This document shows, one piece after another, positions 35,365 to 46,324 of a DNA stretch of 64,000 nt (position 1 is the stretch's first letter; each line of letters begins with the position of its first letter). The translations under genes were made by a program, and so were the position numbers. This DNA is from Desmodus rotundus (lineage: Eukaryota; Chordata; Mammalia; Chiroptera; Phyllostomidae): positions 28,566,139-28,630,138 of the forward strand of contig NC_071388.1 of NCBI RefSeq assembly GCF_022682495.2. The letters are read 5' to 3'. The notes beneath the pieces are model-generated. The model was not told the origin of the DNA, ran no database searches, and worked only from the letters and a program-made list of their open reading frames with translations.

Positions 35365-35790
35365 CTCACATTTTCATTTTCTTCATTTTGGAATGAACTT
35401 TAAACAACTTCTCAACAACTACTATAGGGCAAGATTACACTTTTCATCTCATAAAAAACACATTCTATATTCCTTAAGTATTTTCTGTGATGGTTAATTT
35501 TACTTGTCAACTTTACTGGGACATGGGTCACCCTGATTAAACATTATTTCTGTGTGTGTGTGTGTGTGTGTGTGTGAGTGTGTGCGGGGGGCTTGTTTCT
35601 GGGTGAGATTAGCATTTGAATTAGTGAACCGAATAAAACAGATCGTTCTCTTTAATGGAACTGGGCATCATCCAATCCACTGACTGCCTGAATAGAACAA
35701 AATAGCAGAGTAAGAACAAATTCAGTCTCTCTGCCTGACTGATGAGCTGGGACATTAGTCATCTGCCCTCTACTAAAAGTTACATCATTG
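35365..35790 (+). repeat. Inverted duplication, left arm
   Basis: This 426-bp stretch recurs as its reverse complement at 38962-39368. Shared landmarks in order are cttcattttggaa, acttctcaacaactactata, gggcaagattacac, ttccttaagtattttct, ggttaattttacttgtcaac, gtgacccatgtcccag (complement), gcatcatccaatccac and gatgagctgggacattagtc. Identity looks well above 85 percent by eye. The arm spans about 125 bp of flank plus the first 300 bp of an ERVL-like LTR, so this is duplicated DNA, not two independent insertions. Confidence 0.9.
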
Positions 35791-35978
35791 GCTTTCCTTG
35801 TTCTCAGAACTACACTCCTTGCTTTTCCCAGTTTGCAACCTGCCAATGGCAGATCATGGGACTTTTCTGCCTTCATAATTGCACAATCCAATTCCTTATA
35901 ATACGTTTATAAGGTACATATGTATTTATTGTATATATTTTTATTATATATAAGTATGTTTGTCTGGAGACTCTTTAC
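35490..35978 (+). mobile_element. ERVL-type solo LTR (MLT2-like)
   Basis: It starts tgtgatggttaattttactt and contains ttgaattagtgaaccgaata, gcatcatccaatccactgac and tgcctgaatagaac. It ends near gtttgtctggagactcttta (35959). This is the order of the MLT2 group of ERVL LTRs. There is no internal retroviral sequence beside it. A TG microsatellite has grown at 35551-35575. Target-site duplication was not identified. Confidence 0.65.
35551..35575. repeat. (TG)n microsatellite inside LTR
   Basis: About twelve TG units. The equivalent place in the right arm (about 39162-39180) has a C-run followed by CA units, so the repeat length has diverged between the copies. Confidence 0.95.
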
Positions 35979-36285
35979 TAATATATTTTCAAACAAAGAT
36001 TTTTTTCCCTTTGCCCTTGTTTTTTATAGTGGTTTTATTTGTATGTTTTGATTATAACTCTTAACCATTAGTAACTTTCATTTTACAGAGATAACTAGGA
36101 AATAGAAAATTATGAATTGCCGGTCATATACCAGCAGTCTGTAGTAGATGAGGAAATTTTATGAATACTATAACTTTACAAAGTCTAGACACACATGCTT
36201 CTTTATGGCACAATTTTTCAGTGTAATAGGAAGAACATGTTTATTAACTGACCCAAATTTCTTTACTCTCTCGGAAAGAAGTCAA
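35979..36285. other. AT-rich unassigned sequence
   Basis: No repeat or gene recognised. Confidence 0.4.
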
Positions 36286-36340
36286 TATATATGTATATAT
36301 GTATATGTGTGTGTATATATGTATGTACATATATACATAC
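36286..36340. repeat. AT/GT-rich microsatellite (TATATG/TATG)
   Basis: Irregular run of TATATG, TATGTG and TACATA words. Confidence 0.85.
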
Positions 36341-36800
36341 TTAAGTTATGTTTAGTAACTAATACTTTAGCATTTGAACTTATTTAGAAATAATCCAGAT
36401 ATTTATGGAATATCTATTACTTAGAATAACTCTAATGTTTCAAGTTACTGAAAAGATTTTAGAAAGTACTTTTAAGCCGACATATAATAAAACAAAATTA
36501 TTGTTGAAATAAATTTGTCAGAGAAATAACTCAATTTTATTAAAGTTGGATCTCTACGTTTTGTAATCTTAACCATCTGGTAGATATATTAACTTACTTG
36601 ACTAGCACGCTTTGGTAGAATGAAAATGTATATTTGTATTATAGGCAATGCTATCAACTCTGAGGGCATGCCTGCTTTACTGAACCAACAATATTAAACT
36701 ACTCTTGTTTACCAAAGGCTTATCCAAATCACATGGATTTGAAAAGCATTTAGATTTGTTCCTACATTTCTGAGTATTAGAAATACATAATTTATATCGA
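36341..36800. other. AT-rich unassigned sequence
   Basis: No repeat or gene recognised. Confidence 0.4.
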
Positions 36801-37667
36801 TGCAGTGATCTGCAAGCAGTGTCCACGGCATTTTGGCTGAGACAAGACAAATTCACACAGACGACCGAGTCCTGTGGAGGAAAAGGGACAGCACGGCCAC
36901 TCTCTCAAGAGGAGAGCACCCCAACCCTTGCCTTGACAGGCTTTTATTGGCTTAATTTGCACAGAAACACAGGGTGTATATGGAAAGCTCATCGATCCTT
37001 GTCAGGCAGAAATGATCAAATAATAGATAACATTCAAATAACTCTGAGGGCTTATTCTGAGTCAGGGTCAGATAGTTAAAGGACCATAAAACTTTGGGGA
37101 AACAAGCTCATTTCAGGCTTGGACCCTTACCATTTAAATTGTGGGTATTAGCAAAGCAGGTCTCATAGGATTTTATGCATTTTTTCTTAGGCCTGATCAC
37201 CACTGGGGAACCCCCCCCTTTCCAGCACAGGGCCACACCCACCTCTGACATTGTTTCAGGCTTAAGGCATTGTTTCAGGCTTAAGTCATTGTTTCAGGTT
37301 TAAGTCAGGGATGGGAAGTAAGGCAGCCAAGAGATTAGGAGACTTCTTGCAGACAGAATGAGGACTCAGGCTATGTCAAAGTAGAGGGGTGAGGGTCCAT
37401 CACTTCCTTTTTCTATAGCCCCCCAGGTCCTTCCAAGGGCCCCTTCATGACTGTGCCTATCTTAGGTTGTCCCTTCTTTGAGAAATCTTACCTGTCATTG
37501 GCTAACCACCCAGGCCAAGCAGGGTGAAGTGAAAGGGGGAAGAGGCAGTGCCCCTACAAGGAAGATAAGCTTTGTCTCCTAAATGGCTTATGGTCCCAAG
37601 GTCTTTTTACTCAGCCTTAGCCATGGGGGTTTACTGCTTCTGAAACCAGGCAGGGAGGTTCCCAACA
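36801..37667 (-). mobile_element. Endogenous retrovirus LTR, family A copy 1
   Basis: Read on the minus strand it starts TGTTGGGAACCTCCCTGCC at 37667. A polyadenylation signal (complement of tttatt) lies at 36943-36948. It ends near ...GCAGATCACTGCA at about 36801. Length is about 867 bp. A second copy at 57330-58154 shares the order throughout, which fixes it as one repeat family. No primer-binding site, gag, pol or env sequence adjoins it, so it looks like a solo LTR. The target-site duplication was not found, so the left edge is approximate. Confidence 0.75.
37249..37305. repeat. Three tandem 19-bp units inside the LTR
   Basis: Units CATTGTTTCAGGCTTAAGG, CATTGTTTCAGGCTTAAGT and CATTGTTTCAGGTTTAAGT lie head to tail. 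The copy at 57.3 kb has one such unit, so this is a local expansion within the LTR's U3-like part. Confidence 0.95.
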
Positions 37668-38080
37668 TTATGTAAAGCCTTATTTTTTTCTAAGACAATT
37701 TAGAATGCAGCTCATTTATTAATTTGGTAGAAAAGTATTATTTATACATAACATACATAAATATTGATTGACAAATCGAATAGAGATCTTTATGCTTTTC
37801 ATTATAAGATTTTAGTAGTAAGTCGTAAATAAAGTAATACAAATTTACTAGTTTAAATATGAGTTTACTCTCTTCTTTGACTACTCTATATTTTGATCTG
37901 AATTGTGTTTCTGGCAGATGGAAGACATTGTTACCTGCTCAATATGAGCTAAAACTTCCCATGACTTTTTGTGGAGACATTTTAAAGGTTTTCTTTTGTC
38001 ATTACATACAGTCCTGTGGGCACTGTGGACTAAATTTTGTTACCAATTACCCCCATTTTTATGAGGGCTCTGACAACACC
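37668..38080. other. Unassigned sequence between two LTRs
   Basis: AT-rich at first, then average composition. The frame 37859-38083 has no recognisable domain. Confidence 0.4.
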
Positions 38081-38822
38081 TGAAGGGTAACATGGCAGAC
38101 TAAAATTCCAGTAACTAGAGATTTGAGGAGCAGCTTGGGGGTGGAACCAGGGGAAAGCAGGCACATGTGCCAAAGAAGTCAAAATGGCACAAGGGGCCCT
38201 GCTACAGCAAAGAGGCCTGTCAGTCTAGCCTGGGGAAGAAGGGATTTGTGGGGAGGTGGACCCACTTGAAGCACCAACGTATAGGAAGCTGATTGGACAT
38301 TTGTGAGAAAGCACCTAGTTCATCCTACACCCAAGCTAATATAATCTCAGGGAGAAAAGAAGTGTTTTCTTGCTTACCTGACAATGCACTCGCCTGTGCA
38401 TTCAAGTGTTCTCTCATCTGGGAGTATGCGGCCATGTGGCTTTAGCAGCCACATAGCCCATGGTTGTGCAGGCTCCTCATGCAGCCTCCAGGAAGAGTGC
38501 CTGAAAGAAAGAGCAGCTGGAGCAAGCTGAGATACCTGGGTGGGGGCTAAGACTGCTTGGCAGCCACCTGTGGGCACCAAAGGACTATATTTTAAAATGG
38601 AGCAGGGAATCTAGACACTGGGTTTTGTCTTGGCCTTGCTGGGGATACAATTGGAGTTTTTCCACAGGGGAAACACGAGTCAGTGTTTAAGAGAGGAGTC
38701 GGCCAGTCCCCCATGTCACACAGCACCTGAATAAAGCCTCTTTCCTTTTGCACCAGCATCTGCCTCTTGAGTTTGGCTTTTGTAATGAGAGGCAGCTGAA
38801 CCCACATTTTTGTTCACGTACA
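38081..38822 (+). mobile_element. Gammaretrovirus-like (ERV1) LTR, family B
   Basis: The start is near TGAAGGGTAACATGGCAGA. A TATATTTTAAAA box lies at 38586-38597 and a polyadenylation signal AATAAAG at 38730. It is followed by the R-U5-like cctctttccttttgcaccag, then tctgcctcttgagtttggct, ending about ...cacgtaca at 38822. The box-to-signal spacing and CT-rich U5 suit a class I LTR of about 740 bp. No internal viral sequence is attached. Ends are approximate and no duplication was confirmed. Confidence 0.65.
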
Positions 38823-38880
38823 ATATTCTGTTATGAATAATATACTTGGGAGAATACCTAGATATGTGTGTATGCCTTGC

Positions 38881-38910
38881 ATACATATATATACATATAT
38901 ATATATATTT
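38881..38910. repeat. (TA)n-rich microsatellite
   Basis: ATACATATATATACATATATATATATAT-type run just left of the right arm; a plausible breakage-prone site. Confidence 0.85.
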
Positions 38911-38961
38911 GTAATTATTTTTATTACTAATGTTATAATATGGAATCTATGATTTGAAAAG

Positions 38962-39368
38962 CAATGTAATTTTTAGCAGAGGGCAGAAGATGACTAATGT
39001 CCCAGCTCATCAGTCAGGCAGAGAGACTGAATTTGTTCTTACTCTGCCATTTCGTTCCATTCAGGCAGTAAGTGGATTGGATGATGCCCAGTTCCATTAA
39101 AGAGAACGATCTGCTTTATTCAGTTTACTAATTCAAATGCTAATCTCACCCAGCAACAAGCCCCCCCCCACACACACACAGAGAAATAATGTTTAATCAG
39201 GGTGACCCATGTCCCAGTAAAGTTGACAAGTAAAATTAACCATCATAGAAAATACTTAAGGAATATAGAATGTTTTTCATGACATGAAAAGTGTAATCTT
39301 GCCCTATAGTAGTTGTTGAGAAGTTATTTGAAATTTGTTCCAAAATGAAGAAAATGAAAGTGTAAGAA
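38962..39368 (-). repeat. Inverted duplication, right arm
   Basis: This is the reverse complement of 35365-35790, including about 290 bp of the 5' part of the ERVL-like LTR and about 120 bp of the DNA that flanks that LTR on the left. The LTR is cut off exactly at the arm boundary (near gcaatgtaatttttagcag), with no LTR remainder on the far side. The left arm, whose LTR is complete, is therefore the likelier source. Confidence 0.9.
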
Positions 39369-41026
39369 TTTCATATATGCATTTTTGTTACACATTTTTT
39401 AATAGGTAAAAGCACAATTTCCTGATAATGTACTAAAATTTGGTGATCTCTTTCCTTTAATTACACTTTGATAAAATTTACTATTATTTTCCAAAAGTCA
39501 TAGTTTGCTTTTATAGACACTATTGTAATGATATGCTTCTGCTTCTTTTGCGGTTTTGTTAATGTTAAAATATGAACACAATCTCCCTGTTCATGTATTA
39601 CACTGGAATTTGCACTCTTTTAAAAATTTTTTTAGACTCGTACTCATAAAATTCAAGTTTTTCTGCATTAAAACATAATGCTGACTGGCACTGAATTTCT
39701 TTAAGTGATAGTTGAAAGGAAGGAGAAAGAGGTGAGAAGGCCGAGGAAGATGGAGCGATGCCAGGGAACGCCCGCGCTCATTTTACACAGGAGCACGTGG
39801 AGGCGAGAGTGCTGGATAAGAGAGCTAAGGAGGAACTGCAGATGCTTGGTTAGGGCAATCTGGAAGAATTTTAATACCGGAAATGTGAAGTTCTTCTACT
39901 TTTGTTTATCTTCATCTGTTGTTTGCTGTGAGGTTTACATCGTCTTGCGTTTTTAAAGGGAAATCGGGCCTTATCACTCACTCAATTTTCCTCTGTCTTT
40001 AGAATTTACAGAGGCAACATTTGTTGTAATTGACAGGCACATTATTGTCTCTCTTGTCAGATGTGCTTGGTAATTTCTTTTTTAAATCTAGTCTCTCAAT
40101 CTGTAGCTTCCTTTTGTTTCCTCGCTGTAATAAGTTACTGAATAACAACTCTTTCCATTTGTTGTTTCCTCTTAGCACGGAGCCCTACTCGTTCTGACGT
40201 TCTTTGCAATTCTGTGCCACAAGTACCTCTGATTTAGGTACCTCTCTCTTTCTCGTCATACTTCTTGGACATTTTGTTGCTGGAGAAAAGAAAAAAGAAA
40301 AAAAAAAACACTTCTGATTGTTTATTCTTTTCTACCAACCACTTTAGTGATTATTTGAAAATATTTTTGTGATGTCTATTAAGGTAATATTAGAAAATAA
40401 TTTTCAGATATATGTAAAACAGTATGTATTTGTTAACTCTCATGAGATAGATTTCCTCACGTGCTGTTCAGCATTTAGCTGTAAGTAAATTTGTGGGAAT
40501 CCCATGTGCTAGCGGTTTTGCGTCTACTCCCTGGGTCCTTTGGTTCCAAGTTTCTTAAATACGGTGTAAGGGTTCCACAGATTGTTTGCAGCTAAAGGCC
40601 ACCAAGACCCTGCAGTCTCGAGAAAATGTCTGCTCCTTCTTCACTACCTAGAACAATCTGCATTAGGGGCCTTGTTATAATGAGATTATAAAAATAACCT
40701 CTCTGTCTGAAGAGCATATACTGATGGCTGAACACGTGCTCTCCCTTCAATTACCTGCTAAACCTAAAGGTGCCTTAACTTATCCTTAGCTCAGAGTGTC
40801 TTATATACCTCATTACCCTTTCTGCCTCTGAAGTACTTCTGTGTATTGGGCTCTCATACATATGTATGGAATTAAATTTGGTCATTTTTTCTTGCTAATC
40901 TGTCTCATGGCTATTTGATCATTAGACCAGGCAAAAGAACCTTGAGGATAGAAGAAAGTTTCCTCTTCCTCTGACGCAGACAATCCTAAATGTGGAGCCA
41001 AGTTGTCACTGGTATTTTAGATTAAC
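39369..41026. other. Unassigned sequence with a small CpG cluster at 39735-39810
   Basis: No repeat recognised. Around 39735-39810 six to seven CpGs cluster in an otherwise AT-rich stretch, inside an 83-codon frame (39705-39956) without a recognisable domain. An A-rich run occurs at 40286-40309. Confidence 0.4.
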
Positions 41027-41288
41027 ATTTATTTATTTATTTTTAATTCCACCCTACCAGTTTATTTTTTAATTTTAATTTTTTAAGGATTTTATTTATT
41101 TATTTTTAGAGAAAGGGGAAAGGAGAGAGCAAGAGAAAGAGGGAAACATCAATGTGTGGTTGCCCCTCACATATCCCTTACTGGGGATCTGGCCTGCAAC
41201 CCAGGCATGTGCCCTGACTGGGAATCGAACCATTGACCTTTTGTTTCACGGTCTGGTGCTCAGTCCATTGAGCCATACCAGCCAGGGC
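41027..41288 (-). mobile_element. Bat VES-type tRNA SINE, antisense
   Basis: On the minus strand it starts gccctggctggtatggctca at 41288, with box B at about 41235-41215, the cacatgcctgggttgcaggc body and a long A/T-rich tail at the left. The duplication TAGATTAAC flanks it (41018-41026 and 41289-41297). It lies head-to-head with the next SINE. Confidence 0.9.
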
Positions 41289-41750
41289 TAGATTAACTTT
41301 TAAAATATTTCATGTGTATTATTTATTTTTTAGGGAATCATTTACTATGGTTAATGTGTTTGGATTTATTTTTATATGTTTTTAGATAAATTTTAAATTC
41401 TCTTCACAAATAAAACTTATTTATGATTAAAATATGTTGTCTACTAAAACATTTACATTAAATCCTGTGTATATTCCAAATTTACTTGTCATTTTAAAAT
41501 CACATAACTTTTTTATTTTACAATTAATTTTTTAAAAATTAATTTCCTAGTTTTAAAAAACAGTAATATTTTTTCAGATATTCACTACCTCAAATACTAC
41601 CAGGTCTTATTAATTTTTCTAGAAATAATTAAAAATAATTTAATAAAAATGTTACTTTTTCAAATAAAAAAGGACACAGCAAAAATATATCACATACTTA
41701 AGAATATTAGAGCTGTGAAATTCTGCCTTAAAAATCTTTATGTTATTCCT

Positions 41751-41962
41751 GCCCTGGCTGGTGTGGCTCAGTGGATTGAGCACAGGACTGCAAACCAAAG
41801 GGTTGCTGGTTGGATTCCCAGTCAGGGCACATGCCTGGGTTGTGAGCCAAGTTGTACCCCCAGTAGAAGGAATATGAAAGGCAACCACACATTGATGTTT
41901 CTCTCCCTCTCTTTCTCCTTCCTTTCCCCTGTCCCTAAAAATATAGATAAAATATTTAAAAC
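41751..41962 (+). mobile_element. Bat VES-type tRNA SINE
   Basis: It starts gccctggctggtgtggctca (box A intact by eye) with a box B region ggttggattcccagtcaggg, the body cacatgcctgggttgtgagc, caaccacacattgatgtttc, a CT stretch and an A-rich tail. The duplication AAATCTTTATGTTATTCCT (41732-41750) recurs with one change at 41963-41981. The nearly perfect duplication suggests this is the youngest SINE here. Confidence 0.95.
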
Positions 41963-41981
41963 AAATCTTTATGTTATACCT

Positions 41982-43929
41982 TTTCAAGTCCAAGTATGAA
42001 ACACTTCTATCATTATTTTTAAAGAGTTTCCATCCATTGCATGGTTCTTGTTTTTAAATTCAGTATTTTTAAGGTAACTAAAAAACATTTAATAAGACTT
42101 GCTCACTGAACAAAAATTGTACATGAATATTCAACTTATTTATATTCACATTACTTTTAAGCATAAAATATACAGCACATGTACATCTATACTTAGATTC
42201 AACTTTGTACCGAAAATAGTTTATAATTTTAAGCTGAAATAACTAACCCTAAGAATTGGAAATGTTTTTAGAGCTACCTACAAAATTAATTATATTATCA
42301 TCTACATTAAGCATTACAAAACATACCAGATGAACACTTCTTAACTATGAATCCCACTTTGTAATTCTCAGATAAACTGAAGTAATATTTCTCTGTAGTA
42401 GAGCAGTGCCTGTTATGTGTACACAGAAATGTTTATCAAATAAGAAAGAAGATGAACAAATGTATTCCTAACTGGAACTTTATGTTTATATGAGCTGATG
42501 GTTAAATAATAAACAATCATTTAAATTCTCTTAGGCTGATAATACATTTTTTTTTACATGGAACGGCCCCACTTTATATTCATTTTTGTACTGTATCTAT
42601 TAGTAATATATCCTCTCATTCCCTAAAATGGCCAATGTCCTGGGGTGGGCAATTAAATTATATAGCTCTTCTACTTTTATTTAAGTATGTGTGTGAGAAA
42701 GGATAGAGAAATGTCCAGCTCGCATCACTATAGTCATTTTTTCCTAGACTCTGTGTGGATATAACGAGTTTCTGTTTCAAAATACTACTTTGGTTACAAA
42801 AACTTTAATGTCAAAATTATTGTATCATTAACTTATTTTTTACACATGTAATTAATGCATATAAGTCAAGCCATGACTATCTGTCTTGCTTGAATTACAT
42901 GATCAGATACGCTAGTTCATCCTCCAGGAGGACACTAGTGGAATGAAAGGGGAAATAGGTGAGTTTTAAAACCCAGAATTAAAATTATATATGGGACGTC
43001 TGCTTAGTTATGAGCCATTACCAGTGTAGCTTTTTATTGTCATCAGCAATGAAATAATGTGGAAGAAAGTGATTTGTAACTTATTAGACAATCAGAAACA
43101 GAAAGATGACAATAGTAGTCATTACAGCTGTGTACTAAGTATATGCAGCTCTCCGCTCCTGGACACACAATGGCACTGGTCCTCGTTGCCCCTTTGAAGC
43201 TAAACCAATGGCCAAGAAAGAAACTTTATCAGCCAATCCATGGTTTTTTATCTTCCCTTTCCATGAAAGCTTAAATCGAGATTAAGCTTTTGTGTAACCT
43301 GGGCTGCTAAAACTATATGAATGGAATCTGCTGTATGTTTGTAGCATGAGTGAGAAATCAATTTTTATGTTACACCACTGAGATTTTAATGTACTTTGTT
43401 ACCATAACATAAGCTAGCCTCAACTCAGCTATATCACTGCTAAAATAACCTTCTTGAGGACTACTTATCAGGTTCTGTGGAAAACAGCTGTACTTTTTGC
43501 TTTCAGAGATATACACCATTTCATTTCTCAGTCTGCCCCCCAGCATCTTGACCCTCTATTCTGGCAAGGTCAGATGGCAATTAGTATGTTTGACCACACT
43601 GTCTGCAGTCTTTTTGTGAGGAAGTCATGAATTTGGTCAAGAAAAATTTTGGGGATTATGTGGTTTAACTCCACCATTTAGCTAGGCCATATGGAAAAGT
43701 ACAACCTAAATAAATTCCGGCAGTCACTTGTGCGAACTAGGCCAAGGTACTTTATCTTTATGACTTTATTTTCCTTAACTGTAGAAACACTCATCACCAC
43801 AGCTTTCTGTCAGGTTTAAAATATTAAGTGAGTGCCAATCAGATATTGTGGTCACAGAACATCTATGCCCTTTATTGTTACAAATTTCATCGGGTTAGGC
43901 AGATAAAAAGTGGCAGAGTTAGGATTAAA
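41982..43929. other. AT-rich unassigned sequence
   Basis: No repeat identified with confidence. GC-richer parts at 43140-43260 and 43500-43620 may be decayed repeats. Confidence 0.4.
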
Positions 43930-44130
43930 AAGTAACATTTATAAAGAGCTTTACTATTTTATTTTTGTACCCTTTAGCTATTTTCTACAAAATACACAAC
44001 AAACTTGTGTTATTTAGGTAGAACAGGAATTGTTACTATTATTTCACAATAGTCAATTGAGACCCAGAAAGGGTATGATTTATCCCAAATCCTCCGGTTA
44101 GTATACAGCACAATTAGAGCTTCCACCAGT
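43930..44130 (-). repeat. MIR SINE, antisense
   Basis: ttatttcacaatagtcaatt, then gagacccagaaagggtatga, then tttatcccaaatcctccggt match the antisense MIR order (attttacagatgagg...gaggcccagagagg...ttgcccaaggtcac). It is diverged. Confidence 0.6.
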
Positions 44131-44334
44131 GGTCTCTCACTTGAGTACCACCATCTTTCTTTCCGCCACCTTGAAGCTTATACTTGGTACTATGGACTTT
44201 CTAACCAGAGATTTTCCACCAAAAATAACTTCTATAAAATGGGTATTTCTGATTTTCTCAATACTAACCAACAACAATAATAAACAGTATTGGATAATAC
44301 TTAACATGTTTTAGAGTGTATTGATTAGAGGAAA
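44131..44334. other. Unassigned sequence
   Basis: No repeat or gene recognised. Confidence 0.4.
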
Positions 44335-45065
44335 AATATCAAAATAAAGTCCTATGTGATAAACAATGTATATGGCTTTTGTTTGTAAATTCCTGGGAGG
44401 CGGTCTCTAAATCCTTGGCATTTTCATATGGATGAGTGTCTTTGTTATCCACAGTAATCCCTGATGATAAGGTTACACTAAGGAGGTGACTGATGGGGAA
44501 CCCCCTAGATAGTTTGTGTGAATGAGATGACTCAGGATAAGGGCTGGCCAAGCCAGGAGGACCAATTAGTTGTAAAGTTGAGAGTTTTGAGCCAGGAAGT
44601 ATCAGCCTAATCTCGGGGTAGGAGAGGGTGGGTAGCAATTGCGTTTATAGGCACTGATTGAATCAATCATGCCTATGTAACAGAACCCCAATAAAACTCT
44701 GAGAATTAAAACTCAGGTGTGTTTCCCTGGTCAATAACAGTAGTCGGTATATTGTCACACATAATGTGCCAGGAGGGTGACGTGTCCTGACTCCATAAGG
44801 AGAGGACAATGGAAGCTTCCTAATTTGAATCCCATGAAGCTGGTTCTGATTGTTTTTCTTTTGTTATAATAAACCTGTAATCATAAATATAGCACTTTCC
44901 TGGGTTCTGTAAGTCATTTTATTGAGGCGGTATTGGAAAACATGGAATTAGTAGTCAACTAATTAGAAGGGTGCATTTGGGGACCCCTGAGGTTGAAGCT
45001 GGGATGTGACTTGAGTGTGTCTTTAACTTATGAAGTGTGGTCCACCGTCTGGTAGTTGGACCAGT
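44335..45065 (+). mobile_element. Old endogenous retrovirus LTR, family uncertain
   Basis: Features in order: ggcattttcatatggatgag, gaatcaatcatgcctatgta (44660), a signal-like AATAAA at 44690, tattgtcacacataatgtgc, a second AATAAA at 44868, then tcctgggttctgtaagtcat and gggtgcatttggggacccct. This resembles mammalian LTRs with 'aatcaatcatgcctatgtaatgaa' in U3 and 'gttctgtgagtc...gggacccc' in U5. Boundaries are approximate and no internal part is present. Confidence 0.55.
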
Positions 45066-45114
45066 AGATATTTTACAACAATTCTTAGAGGAAAAGCTTT
45101 AAGTTGTTCAACAT

Positions 45115-45545
45115 TGTATGTGACATTAGTGGTGAGGTTTTCATAATTGACCTTAATATGGCTAAATAATTTCCTTTTGAGAGTTTTTTTATTATGAATG
45201 GTTATTAAGTTTTGTCAAATGCTTTTTCTGCATCTTTTGAGATGATTAAGTGATTTTTATCCTTCATTCAATTAACATGGTGTTTCATATTAATTCATTC
45301 CATTAGTTGAACCGTCCTTGCATTCCAGGGATAGAGCTCACAGAATCATGGTGCACAGTCCTTTTAATATGCTGTTGAATGTAGTATTTTGTTGGGGACT
45401 TTTATTTTTATGTTCATTAAGGTTATATTGGCCTATAGTTTTCTTTTCTTGTTTTAACTTTGTCTAACTTTAATCTCAGGGTAATGCTGCCTCATAAAAT
45501 GAGAATGAAAGCATTCCTCTTTTCTGCTATTGAAGGGATTTGGTT
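45115..45545 (-). mobile_element. Antisense L1 ORF2 fragment
   Basis: caaatgctttttctgcatct, then tgaaccgtccttgcattcca, then ttatattggcctatagtttt, then gctgcctcataaaatgagaa are antisense L1 ORF2, the same region as 6691-7035. No frame is preserved. Confidence 0.8.
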
Positions 45546-46324
45546 GTGGAATGTTGACCAAACCAAGATTGTAAAGAAGATCTGTTGACTTTAGACTTGG
45601 AAGATTCTTCTTTGAGTATAATGTTTGAAGAATGTCAGAATATGTTTATTCCCCTACAGATCCAATCCCACAACTGTATTTATATTGGATACTTATTCAC
45701 ATGGTCTTAGATTTTAAGTTCTGTTTAATGATCTTCCACTTACAGAAAACATATAAATAAAGCATAGACAAGAAGTATAACAAACTGGTACATAAATACT
45801 AGATATTAATTTGTATAAGTAATTATTATATAATTATATGTATGTTAACTTGCTTATATGTAATGCTTATATATAATTAATGTTTATGAAAACAGAAATT
45901 GGAAATGAAGATTAAGTGATAAGATGTTGAAAAAAGTATAAACATATCGACTTTCTCTGTAACTCCCCAAGGTTCCTCCAAAATCTGCAAAGTTATTGTT
46001 TATGTTTGGTTCTCTAGAAGTTCAACTGCAGTGGGAAATATTATGTTCATGATTTATTAAGGGGGTGTTCTCAGGAGAAATCAGTAAGAGTATGAGAGAA
46101 CCAGGGTAAGGATGAGAAAGGACATGCACAGGCGTCATTTTAGATAAATTAGGTTATAATTCCCTAGGAGCTTTAGGGAATAAATGGCGATGTGGTATGT
46201 CACGACTTGGGAACAGGAAACAGGACTTTTGTACACCTCCAACACTCAAGTTTGTAATTGACTATGGGTTTCAGCATGGAGACAGGGAGAGGGGGCCCAC
46301 TTTACTCCTAGTTACTTTTAGGAA
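45546..46324. other. Unassigned sequence
   Basis: AT-rich to about 45960, then average composition. No repeat named. The phrase aggttataattccctaggag (46150) is not recognised. Confidence 0.4.

Noticed and set aside
37249..37305. CRISPR-like regularly spaced repeat
   Set aside because: The three units are directly head-to-tail with no spacers, in a vertebrate LTR.
35365..39368. Inverted repeat as a transposon's terminal repeats
   Set aside because: The arms include part of an LTR cut at an arbitrary point plus ordinary flank, with no transposase or target-site duplication seen at the outer edges.
41751..41820. tRNA gene
   Set aside because: The A and B box region belongs to a SINE head and does not fold as a complete tRNA by eye; body and A-rich tail with target-site duplication follow.
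41649..41999. Open frames of 113-116 codons on both strands
   Set aside because: Both frames lie across the VES-type SINE; the peptide is a translation of the tRNA-derived head and body.
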